A stretch of 64,000 nt of DNA. Source: Niastella populi. Its GTDB lineage: Bacteria > Bacteroidota > Bacteroidia > Chitinophagales > Chitinophagaceae. Position numbers and translations under genes: made by a program. The notes beneath the pieces were generated by a model. It worked only from the letters and a program-made list of their open reading frames with translations, was not told where the DNA came from and made no database searches. Location of the stretch: positions 124,001 to 188,000 of the forward strand of contig NZ_LWBP01000199.1 of NCBI RefSeq assembly GCF_002078015.1, read 5' to 3'. This document shows positions 44,544-51,804 of this stretch, piece after piece. Within the stretch, counting starts at the first letter, position 1; every line of letters begins with the position of its first letter.

Positions 44544-46015
44544 TCTTTCGTTAATGAATCATTCACCGTTCTCCATATTCCCAACGGATTGCTGTTCTTC
44601 AACTCATCAGGCAACAGGTTATCTGACCAGTTCTGGTATGACAATGGGCGGGCAAAACGTTTAATACCGTCGGCCCCAACCGAAGTAAACCTTGAATCGG
44701 TAGTTGCGGGAAACGGACCGCCATGATGCATGCTCAAACATACCTCCACACCGGTGGGCACACCATTCACTATAAAGCGGCCGCAGATATTTTTTATGGC
44801 TTCTACCAGTTCTTCGTTTTGAAGAATATCATTATCGGTTGCCATCAGGGTGGCTGTCAGTTGTCCTTCGAGGTGACGAACTGCTTCCAGCAATTCGTTG
44901 CTGTCTTTACAACGGATAACAATTGAATAGGGGCCGAACACTTCCTGGTGTAAGACGGGGTTGTTGAGGAAGGCTTCGCCGGTGGCAGACGCTATGGTAG
45001 GCATTCCCTGGTTATCGGCAGGTTGTACATCGCTTGTGGCAACTGTTTGTACCTGTTGCTGCGATAAGGCGCGTGCCCTGTTTTCGGCGTAATTCTTCGA
45101 AATGCCGGCATGCAACATGGTACCGGGGCTCACGGCTTTTATTTCATTGCCCAGGGTGGTAATGAACTGCTGCAGGTCATCGCCTTCAATACCGAAGATC
45201 AAACCCGGGTTGGTACAGAATTGTCCAACCCCCAGGGTAATGGAGCCTGCATACAATTTGGCCACATCGGCGGCCGATTGTTTCAGTTTTTCGGGCAGCA
45301 GGAATACGGGGTTCACGCTGCCCATTTCTGAAAATACGGGTATCGGCTCTTTGCGTTGGTTTGCCCAGTCGAACAACGCTTTGCCGCCTAGATAAGAACC
45401 GGTAAAACCAACCGCTTTAGTATGCGGGTGGGTAACCAGCGCCTTTCCAACTTCCTGTGAAGCGCCGTGCACGTGGGCAAACACGCCTTTGGGAAGGTTG
45501 CATTTTTCAGCAGCTTTCAAAATAGCCTGCGCTACCATTTCCGAGGTTTGTGCGTGGGCCGGATGGGCCTTTACAATAACCGGGCAACCGGCTGCAAAGG
45601 CACAGGCTGTATCGCCGCCAGCGGTTGAATAGGCGAAAGGGAAATTACTGGCGCCAAATACTACCACGGGGCCTAACGGCACCAGCATTTTGCGTATATC
45701 GGGTTTGGGAGGCGTTTTAGTCGTATTTGCCGTATCGATCCGTGCTTCCAGCCATTCGCCGCGTTCGCAGGCGTCGGCATAGCTGGTTAACTGGAACATG
45801 GTACGCGCCCGCTCATTGCGCAGCCGCGCTTCGGGCAAATTGGTTTCCCGCATGGCGGTCTGAATCAGTTCATCGCCTGCATTTTCCAGTTCTGCGGCAA
45901 TGCTGCGCATGAATTGTGCTCTTTCTTTTAACGAACACTTCCGGTACTGATGAAAGGCCTGCCAGGCGTTGTTCAGTGTTTTATCTATTTCCTGTGAAGT
46001 TGCGTCTTTAAACAT
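44534..46015 (-). CDS. Aldehyde dehydrogenase (NADP+), alpha-ketoglutarate semialdehyde type
   Basis: This 493-residue enzyme of the ALDH superfamily has general-base Glu230 in FSEMGSVNPVF and nucleophile Cys267 in GVGQFCTNPGL. The FGASNFPFAYSTAGGDTACA motif is typical of the ketoglutarate-semialdehyde dehydrogenase group. It would oxidise 2,5-dioxovalerate to 2-oxoglutarate, the last step of hydroxyproline (or sugar acid) breakdown. It is the first gene of the likely three-gene operon. Its last residues (SL) and stop are encoded by a repeat arm. Confidence 0.9.
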   Translation of the reverse strand: MFKDATSQEIDKTLNNAWQAFHQYRKCSLKERAQFMRSIAAELENAGDELIQTAMRETNLPEARLRNERARTMFQLTSYADACERGEWLEARIDTANTTKTPPKPDIRKMLVPLGPVVVFGASNFPFAYSTAGGDTACAFAAGCPVIVKAHPAHAQTSEMVAQAILKAAEKCNLPKGVFAHVHGASQEVGKALVTHPHTKAVGFTGSYLGGKALFDWANQRKEPIPVFSEMGSVNPVFLLPEKLKQSAADVAKLYAGSITLGVGQFCTNPGLIFGIEGDDLQQFITTLGNEIKAVSPGTMLHAGISKNYAENRARALSQQQVQTVATSDVQPADNQGMPTIASATGEAFLNNPVLHQEVFGPYSIVIRCKDSNELLEAVRHLEGQLTATLMATDNDILQNEELVEAIKNICGRFIVNGVPTGVEVCLSMHHGGPFPATTDSRFTSVGADGIKRFARPLSYQNWSDNLLPDELKNSNPLGIWRTVNDSLTKDSL

Positions 46016-46044
46016 AGTTCATGTATTTACCGTGAATCGGGTTA

Positions 46045-46052
46045 CAAAGGTA
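46045..46052 (-). promoter_or_regulatory. -7 box of the hydroxyproline operon
   Basis: TACCTTTG on the minus strand matches TAnnTTTG exactly, about 30 bases before the ATG at 46015. No TTTG is found at -33, which may point to activator dependence (inference). Confidence 0.5.
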
Positions 46053-46513
46053 TTATACATTCCTTTAACCCATATACCCGCGTGAAATAATGAAGATAAT
46101 ATGATAATAATGGTAAAGTGGAGAAAATCAGGCATTTCAACCAGACAAAAAACGGAAAGTGTCACTTTTTGACGGCGGCTGGCACCTCGCCGGGGCTTCG
46201 GCCATACATTACCAAAGGCTTGCCGGCGGTGCGCGCCCAACACCGGATTTAACAGGAAAGAAAGAGCTGATCTTTCTTTCGCTGTTAAATTACTCCGGCG
46301 ATGCTGTAAGCACAGCATAATTAATCAGAACCTAAACCCTCTTTGTAAGGGTTGCTACTAAAAAGTGAATCAAAGCGTTTTAACCTGATTTCAAATTTAC
46401 CGGCTTATTAATTTACTTACACATTTTGCCGGCCTATTTATTATATTTTTTTGTTAATGGTATGTGACAATTATCTAATTAATTAGGACTGCAAACGTTC
46501 ATTTAACAGTTAT
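46053..46513. other. Intergenic, no gene recognised
   Basis: About 460 AT-rich bases lie upstream of the hydroxyproline operon. The minus-strand frame at 46019-46318 overlaps the promoter and has no family likeness. The stretch presumably holds regulator sites. I see none clearly. Confidence 0.4.
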
Positions 46514-46514
46514 A

Positions 46515-46545
46515 AAATAAAAAACCCCGACGGTGCCGTCGGGGC
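46515..46545 (-). terminator. Strong minus-strand terminator with no gene upstream
   Basis: CCCCGACGG (46525-46533) pairs perfectly with CCGTCGGGG (46536-46544). The A run at 46514-46524 becomes the T tail on the minus strand. The nearest minus-strand gene, rimO, already has its own terminator at 46966-46999. Confidence 0.85.
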
Positions 46546-46700
46546 TATTGTGGATAATGTTCAGTAAAATATTGTCGCACTACCTGATTATCCACTCAAT
46601 GCCGGAAGATCTGTTTTTCACAGACCATCCGGATTTGCCATTGCCTCACATTGAGCTTTTATAGAAACCGCCGACGAAAAATCAATTGAATCAAGTAAGA
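46546..46700 (-). ncRNA. Candidate structured non-coding RNA
   Basis: Between two minus-strand terminators lies about 400 bases with no frame. Near its 3' end is a nested stem: CTCAATG (46595-46601) pairs with CATTGAG (46649-46655), CCGGA (46602-46606) with TCCGG (46628-46632), and ATCTGT with ACAGA around a T-rich loop. A free-standing transcript with a folded 3' part is the simplest reading. The 5' end is not determined and no TAnnTTTG box was found. The Bacteroidota 6S RNA family is one candidate to test. Confidence 0.4.
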
Positions 46701-46965
46701 CTAATGGCGATTAGTACCGGGTAGGAAATGCGGGGATGTAAAAGATGTAAAATATATTCACGGGTTAAAAACCAGGCCCCACCGGCTATTTACCACTAAC
46801 CGCCAGCTGTTCAATAATCTCAATGCGAAGGTATCGCTTAATTAAAGCGACAACAATACAACTTTGTGGTAATTCACGCAGAACGATAAACGCAAAAGAA
46901 AACTACCGCCGCAAGCTGCAATGCAGTATGCAAATAACAGTATGAATGCCGTAGATAAGTATACA

Positions 46966-46999
46966 AACAAAAAAGCTGCATCCAAAGTTGATGCAGCTT
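46966..46999 (-). terminator. Terminator of rimO
   Basis: AAGCTGCATC (46973-46982) pairs perfectly with GATGCAGCTT (46990-46999). The A-rich flank at 46966-46974 gives the T tail on the minus strand. Confidence 0.8.
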
Positions 47000-47045
47000 C
47001 CCTTATACATGTTTTTTATATTAAAGCCGGTTATCGATGTATTCC

Positions 47046-47066
47046 TTTATCACATTATCAAATTAA
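47046..47066. repeat. 8-mer arm covering the rimO stop codon
   Basis: Units TTTATCA, CATTATCA and AATTAACC resemble the arm at 23561-23599. The rimO stop codon (47063-47065) is part of it. Confidence 0.6.
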
Positions 47067-48373
47067 CCAACTACTTCGCCTTCCAGGTCGTAATCGTACG
47101 CCTTCGTGATCTTTACATTCACAAACTGGCCGATCGGTAATTTTTTACTGCTGTTGATGATCACTTCATTGTCTACTTCCACACTATCGAATTCGGTACG
47201 GCCCAGGTAACGGCCCGATTCTTTTTTATCGATCAGTGTTTTAAAAGTTTTGCCAACCAGTTCCTGGTTCTTTTCAAAACTGATCTCCTGCTGCACTTCC
47301 ATCACCTCCTGTGCTCTTGCTTCTTTTTCCTCATGCGGGATATTATCTTCCAGGCCGTGTGCTGTTGTGCCTTCTTCATGCGAATAGGTAAAGATGCCTA
47401 CGCGTTCGAAGCGGTGATGTTGCAGGAACGACTTTAACGACTCCACATCATCTCTTGTTTCACCGGGGAAACCGGCAATAAGCGTTGTTCGTAATGCAAT
47501 ACCCGGCACTTTCTCCCTGATGGCACTGATAAGTTCATTCATTTCCGCCTGGGTTATCTGGCGTTTCATGGCCCTGAGCATATTATCGCTGGCATGTTGC
47601 AGCGGCATGTCGAGATAGTTGCAGATGTTATCGCGGTCACGCATCACATCCAGTATATCGAGCGGGAATTTTGAAGGATATGCATAGTGTAAACGGATCC
47701 ATTCCAGCCCATTTACATCTGCCAGCCGGTTCAACAGGTCGGGCAGCATGCGTTTTTTATAGATGTCCAGGCCATAATAGGTTAGCTCCTGCGCAATAAG
47801 CATAACTTCCTTTACTCCTTTCTTTACAAGGTTTTCCGCTTCTTTCACCAGTTCTTCTATGGGACGGCTGATATGTTGTCCGCGCATAAGCGGAATAGCG
47901 CAAAATGAACAGGTGCGGTTGCAACCTTCCGATATTTTCAGATACGCATAATGGGTAGGCGTAGCCAGTAAACGTTCGCCCAGCAGTTCCGCCTTGTAGT
48001 CGGCCTCGAACTGCTTCAGGATCATCGGCAGCTCCATGGTGCCGAAATAGGCATCCACTTCGGGAATTTCCTGTTCGAGGTTATTCTTGTAGCGCTCGCT
48101 CAAACAGCCGGTAACATATACTTTATCGAGCTGGCCGCGGCGTTTGCGTTCAACCTGGGCCAGAATGGTATTTACCGATTCTTCCTTTGCCTTATCAATA
48201 AAACCGCAGGTGTTTACGATCACTATGTTGTGATCTGATTTTTTATTCTCATGAACCACGTCAATATCATTGGCCATCAGCTGACCGCTCAATACTTCAC
48301 TGTCGACCATGTTTTTACTGCAGCCGAGGGTAATGATATTTACCTTATCCTTTTTATGTGATCTTACTTTCAT
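47063..48373 (-). CDS. rimO: Ribosomal protein S12 methylthiotransferase
   Basis: This 436-residue radical-SAM enzyme methylthiolates an Asp of ribosomal protein S12. Three N-terminal cysteines for one Fe-S cluster lie at 18, 56 and 90 (TLGCSKN, VNTCGF, VTGCLSE). The radical-SAM CxxxCxxC is at 151-158 (SEGCNRTCSFC), and a TRAM domain ends the protein. The opening LGCSKNMVDSE distinguishes RimO from MiaB. It has a very close promoter and its own terminator. Confidence 0.95.
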   Translation of the reverse strand: MKVRSHKKDKVNIITLGCSKNMVDSEVLSGQLMANDIDVVHENKKSDHNIVIVNTCGFIDKAKEESVNTILAQVERKRRGQLDKVYVTGCLSERYKNNLEQEIPEVDAYFGTMELPMILKQFEADYKAELLGERLLATPTHYAYLKISEGCNRTCSFCAIPLMRGQHISRPIEELVKEAENLVKKGVKEVMLIAQELTYYGLDIYKKRMLPDLLNRLADVNGLEWIRLHYAYPSKFPLDILDVMRDRDNICNYLDMPLQHASDNMLRAMKRQITQAEMNELISAIREKVPGIALRTTLIAGFPGETRDDVESLKSFLQHHRFERVGIFTYSHEEGTTAHGLEDNIPHEEKEARAQEVMEVQQEISFEKNQELVGKTFKTLIDKKESGRYLGRTEFDSVEVDNEVIINSSKKLPIGQFVNVKITKAYDYDLEGEVVG

Positions 48374-48383
48374 ATTAAGGGCG

Positions 48384-48413
48384 CAAAGGTACTAAAGAAA
48401 GGCAACAAGGCAA
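48384..48413 (-). promoter_or_regulatory. Promoter of rimO, nearly leaderless
   Basis: The minus strand reads TTG (48413-48411), exactly 19 bases, then TACCTTTG (48391-48384). RNA should begin only about 5-7 bases before the ATG at 48373. Confidence 0.75.
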
Positions 48414-48667
48414 CAGGGCATAGGGGCAAAAGAAAAACCTGATAAGTTATTACCCGTATTGCCATTAATATATTTATAATTCATTAATATTAAGTATGCA
48501 ACCTTCAACAGTTGTTAACGCCTTTGTATTTTAACCGTTTTAGCATTAATATTGCTCCGCATTTTGCCAAAAAAGCATTTGAAAATTAAGTGTTTATACT
48601 ATGTTTTTCGATAAATGTGGATTTGGCATAGTTTTTTAAAATGTTAAAGACCAAACAATAGATATTT

Positions 48668-49150
48668 ATGAAAAGAATCGTTGCTCTTTTAGGTTTATTG
48701 GCCCTTTTAACTGTAACCCGTACACAGGCCCAGTCAATGGGTTCTGATTACCGTACTGCCATTGGCGCCAAATTCTGGCCTGGCGGTCTTACCATCAAGC
48801 ATTTTATTCGCGATAACCGTGCGCTGGAAGGAATTTTATATTTCTGGGGACATGGTTTTCGTTTTACCGGTTTATATGAATTTCACGGCGATATTAATGG
48901 CGCACCCGGCCTGAAATGGTATGCCGGACCAGGCGCCCACATCGGCGTTTATAACGATCATTACTGGCGCGGCCGCGACCATTATGAAGACGGGTCTGCT
49001 TCTTTTGGTATCGATGGCGTTTTAGGACTGGATTACAAGATCAAAGGCGCTCCAATTGCAATCAGCCTCGATATAAACCCTTACTTCGAGTTATTGCACC
49101 ACCCATATGCCGACGTTTGGGGTGGATTAGGTTTCAAGTTTACCTTCTAA
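48668..49150 (+). CDS. Small outer-membrane beta-barrel-like protein
   Basis: This 160-residue protein has a signal peptide (to about 22, ending TQAQS) and a body of alternating strands rich in Gly, Tyr, Phe and Trp, ending GGLGFKFTF with a terminal aromatic, typical of outer-membrane barrels. There is no named family from memory, but similar short OmpW/OmpX-sized proteins are common in Bacteroidota. It is the only plus-strand gene in the rpmB-ftsY-rimO block and shares a bidirectional terminator with ftsY. Confidence 0.75.
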   Translation: MKRIVALLGLLALLTVTRTQAQSMGSDYRTAIGAKFWPGGLTIKHFIRDNRALEGILYFWGHGFRFTGLYEFHGDINGAPGLKWYAGPGAHIGVYNDHYWRGRDHYEDGSASFGIDGVLGLDYKIKGAPIAISLDINPYFELLHHPYADVWGGLGFKFTF

Positions 49151-49171
49151 ACAACTAAGAACACATAAAAT

Positions 49172-49210
49172 AAAAGAAAGGGTCCCGGCTAAGCCGGGAC
49201 CCTTTCTTTT
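49172..49210. terminator. Bidirectional terminator between the barrel gene and ftsY
   Basis: AAAAGAAAGGGTCCCGGC (49172-49189) and its perfect complement (49193-49210) form an 18-base stem with a 3-base loop, with A runs before and T runs after. It serves both converging genes. Confidence 0.9.
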
Positions 49211-49226
49211 ATAAAAACGATTGTTG

Positions 49227-50189
49227 TTAGTTGCTTAATTTGAACAGGCTGTCTACGAACTCATGTTTGTCGAACACCAGCAGGTCTTCCATCTTCTCTC
49301 CCATGCCAATAAATTTCACCGGTATTTTAAACTGGTTGGCAATGGCCAGCACTACCCCGCCCTTGGCGGTTCCATCGAGTTTGGTAATGGCAAGAGCGGT
49401 AACATCGGTGGTTGCGGTAAAATGTTTGGCCTGCTCCAGGGCGTTTTGCCCGGTTGAACCATCCAGCACCAGCAGCGCTTCGTGCGGGGCTTCGGGAATC
49501 AGTTTTTGAACAACCCGGCGGATCTTGCCCAGCTCATCCATCAGGTGGGCTTTGTTATGTAACCGCCCGGCGGTATCGATAATGATCACTTCAGCGCCTT
49601 TGGCCAATCCGCTTTGTACGGTATCGAAAGCTACGGAGGCTGGGTCGCTGCCCATGGCCTGTTTTACGATGGGTACGCCTACCCGTTCGCTCCAGATCGT
49701 AAGCTGGTCAACCGCAGCGGCCCGGAAGGTATCGGCCGCGCCCAGTAATACCGATTTACCGGCTTTTTTGAAATTATAGGCCAGCTTGCCGATGGTGGTG
49801 GTCTTTCCAACCCCGTTTACGCCAACCACCAGTATCACAAATGGCTTTGCAGGAAGCTCGGTATTGAAACTATACGAGTTATTTTCAGGCGCATCAACCA
49901 GCACGGCTTCAATTTCCTGCTGTAACAGCTTGTTAAGTTCGCTGGTATTGAGGTATTTATCTTTTGCAACACGTTGTTCTATGCGTTCAATGATCTTAAC
50001 GGTGGTATCGATGCCCACATCGGCGCTTACCAGGGCGTCTTCGAGGTTATCGAGCACTTCTTCATCGACCGTGCTTTTGCCGGCGATGGCCTTGGTGATC
50101 TTCGATAAAAAACCTTCTTTAGTTTTCTGCAACCCCTGGTCGAGTGTTTCTTTTTCTTTTTTACCAAACAACTTCCCGAAAAAACTCAT
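49227..50189 (-). CDS. ftsY: Signal recognition particle receptor FtsY
   Basis: From MSFFGKLFGKK this is a 320-residue SRP GTPase that docks ribosome-SRP complexes at the inner membrane. An N domain (about 20-95) precedes the G domain with the P-loop VGVNGVGKTTTIGKLA, DTFRAAAVDQL, DTAGRLHNKAHLMDEL and TKLDGTAKGG. The acidic A domain is almost absent, replaced by a short amphipathic, basic start, as in many Bacteroidota. The longer frame to 50237 is unlikely. Confidence 0.95.
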   Translation of the reverse strand: MSFFGKLFGKKEKETLDQGLQKTKEGFLSKITKAIAGKSTVDEEVLDNLEDALVSADVGIDTTVKIIERIEQRVAKDKYLNTSELNKLLQQEIEAVLVDAPENNSYSFNTELPAKPFVILVVGVNGVGKTTTIGKLAYNFKKAGKSVLLGAADTFRAAAVDQLTIWSERVGVPIVKQAMGSDPASVAFDTVQSGLAKGAEVIIIDTAGRLHNKAHLMDELGKIRRVVQKLIPEAPHEALLVLDGSTGQNALEQAKHFTATTDVTALAITKLDGTAKGGVVLAIANQFKIPVKFIGMGEKMEDLLVFDKHEFVDSLFKLSN

Positions 50190-50239
50190 TTTCCTGATTT
50201 TAAGGCTAAGATAGATAATGTAATCGTGAAACGGCAAAG

Positions 50240-50349
50240 TTCCCAGTTGCCGGGTACCAGTTGCCTTGGCTTAAATTAATGACTGCCCGATTGTTGGCGG
50301 GCAGCCTGGCATTAAGGTTATGGCAACCGGAAATTGGTATCCTGAAACC
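50240..50349. repeat. Inverted arms with GC hairpin upstream of ftsY
   Basis: The left arm (50240-50266; AGTTGCC, GGGTACC, AGTTGCC) and right arm (50321-50349; GGCAACC, GGTATCC) are complementary in type. A GCCCG...CGGGC hairpin (about 50285-50302) lies between. Confidence 0.6.
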
Positions 50350-50403
50350 TGTATCTGTCCCTGCTGTAATCCCGTAAATATTGGGCGGTTGCAGTACAGC
50401 AAA

Positions 50404-50436
50404 GCAAAAAAGCCTCCCGATACATCGGGAAGCTTC
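50404..50436 (-). terminator. Terminator of the rpmB-rpmG-DUF4295 operon
   Basis: AGCCTCCCGAT (50411-50421) pairs with ATCGGGAAGCT (50424-50434). The A run at 50406-50411 becomes the T tail on the minus strand. Confidence 0.75.
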
Positions 50437-50493
50437 TTATAAATATCAGGTACTTACGTACTAACCTTAATAATTAAATTGAAAGAAGGTCAA

Positions 50494-50667
50494 TTATTTT
50501 CCAGCTAAGAAATCCTTAACCTTGTCTTTGTGCACGATATTCTCTTTGAAAGTATATGCACCAGTTTTTTCGCTGCGTACCGCACGAATTACTTTGGTCC
50601 AGTTTTTTGCTTCAGCTGCTGCTTTAGCATCTTTGGTTTTCGCGTTCTTTGAAGCTGCTTTTGCCAT
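50494..50667 (-). CDS. DUF4295 small basic protein
   Basis: This 57-residue protein, MAKAASKNAKTKDAKAAAEA followed by KNWTKVIRAVRSEKTGAYTF, has the conserved SPKTGAYTF-like core (SEKTGAYTFKE) and ending DKVKDFLAGK. Such short basic proteins follow rpmG in nearly all Bacteroidota and are probably ribosome-associated. It is the third gene of the rpmB-rpmG operon. Confidence 0.88.
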   Translation of the reverse strand: MAKAASKNAKTKDAKAAAEAKNWTKVIRAVRSEKTGAYTFKENIVHKDKVKDFLAGK

Positions 50668-50671
50668 GACT

Positions 50672-50715
50672 CGCTAATTTGATAATGTGATAATTCGATT
50701 ATGTGATAATGCAAT
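50672..50715. repeat. 8-mer arm between rpmG and DUF4295
   Basis: TGATAATG, TGATAATT, CGATTATG, TGATAATG and CAATAACG follow with an 8-base period. A GTCCCGC...GCGGGA hairpin lies nearby at 50758-50773. Confidence 0.75.
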
Positions 50716-50781
50716 AACGGCAGTAAACCTGTTATACAATACCTATCAGCATAACTTGTCCCGCTCTGCGGGATTGGCTAA

Positions 50782-50964
50782 TTATTTAATTTCTTTATGA
50801 ACCGTTACCTTCTTCAGGATCGGGTTGTATTTTTTCAGCTCCAGGCGCTCTGGAGTGTTCTTTTTGTTCTTGTTAGAAATATACCGGCTGGTACCAGGCT
50901 GTCCACTGTTTTTGTGCTCAGTACATTCCAATATAACCTGAACTCGGTTACCTTTCTTTGCCAT
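50782..50964 (-). CDS. rpmG: 50S ribosomal protein L33
   Basis: This 60-residue basic protein is typical of L33: [20 protein letters not shown] at the start, [20 protein letters not shown] in the middle and LKKVTVHKE at the end. It lacks the second cysteine pair of the zinc-binding form, so it is the Zn-independent type. It lies 23 bases downstream of rpmB. Confidence 0.97.
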   Translation of the reverse strand: MAKKGNRVQVILECTEHKNSGQPGTSRYISNKNKKNTPERLELKKYNPILKKVTVHKEIK

Positions 50965-50987
50965 TGTTATAACGCTTTAAAAGTTAA

Positions 50988-51224
50988 TTAGATTTTTTCA
51001 CCCTTAGCGCGCAGCTCTTTTACTACGGGCAATAATCCTCTTTTGTTAATAGTACGAATTCCTTCAGTTGATAACTTCAGGGTGATCCATTTATCTTCTT
51101 CGGCCAGGTAAAAACGTTTTGTTTGCAAATTCGGTAAAAACCTACGTTTGGTTTTAATGTTAGAATGCGAAACTTTGTGTCCTGTTACTGGAACTTTACC
51201 TGTCACCTGACATACTCTAGCCAT
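50988..51224 (-). CDS. rpmB: 50S ribosomal protein L28
   Basis: From [20 protein letters not shown] this is a 78-residue L28 with the usual [16 protein letters not shown] and [13 protein letters not shown]. The reading frame extends 21 residues further, but a well-placed promoter makes the ATG at 51224 the clear start. It is first in the rpmB-rpmG-DUF4295 operon. Confidence 0.97.
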   Translation of the reverse strand: MARVCQVTGKVPVTGHKVSHSNIKTKRRFLPNLQTKRFYLAEEDKWITLKLSTEGIRTINKRGLLPVVKELRAKGEKI

Positions 51225-51246
51225 GACGCATAAAAATTTAGGACGG

Positions 51247-51277
51247 CAAAGGTCGGAAAATCTATGGATTTCACAAA
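51247..51277 (-). promoter_or_regulatory. Promoter of the rpmB operon
   Basis: The minus strand carries TTTG (51277-51274), 19 bases, then GACCTTTG (51254-51247), one mismatch from TAnnTTTG. Predicted RNA start is near 51241, giving a leader of about 17 bases. Confidence 0.65.
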
Positions 51278-51289
51278 CTCTAACCAAAC

Positions 51290-51804
51290 TTTTTTTAAGA
51301 GTTTTTCAACATCTGTGGATATGTAGTGCTTGGAATTGTGCAAATTAGCCAATTTCAGCCGGTTATTCACATTCCCGGGTCCCATGGCGCCCTTTCATAC
51401 TCGTAAATCTACGAACAATTGGCATTCACCCGGTTAAACCGGTTTTATCTGAACCAGGCAAAACCCGGTTCGGTGCTCCCCCATTTCTCCTTTTACTACC
51501 CTTTTACAGGTTCTGTTTGCCCGTTGTTCCGGGCGGCACAATACCCGGGTATCCTTTTCCCGGTAGTTTTTTGTATAATATATCAGGTAAAAACGGCCCC
51601 TATATCATTAAAACTGCCATCTTTATGATCAGATTTCCCCTGCCCGATTTAATAATTACTTAATTTAATTTTAATTTACGCCTTCTCACCTTTGGCAGAA
51701 CATATTCATACCCAACCGTATGAAGTGATGAACCGGGCACAGGAATTAAATGTATTTCTTAAACCTTAAATCGGATTTCAGGGGGAATTCTGCCAAAACA
51801 AATT
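51290..51804. other. Intergenic between rpmB and ppk1
   Basis: About 515 AT-rich bases carry no believable gene. Both divergent promoters should lie here. A weak CACCTTTG near 51687-51694 could be the ppk1 -7 box. Nothing else is recognised. Confidence 0.4.

Noticed and set aside
46019-46318. 99-codon minus-strand frame before the aldehyde dehydrogenase
   Set aside because: Covers the predicted promoter and has no protein-like pattern.
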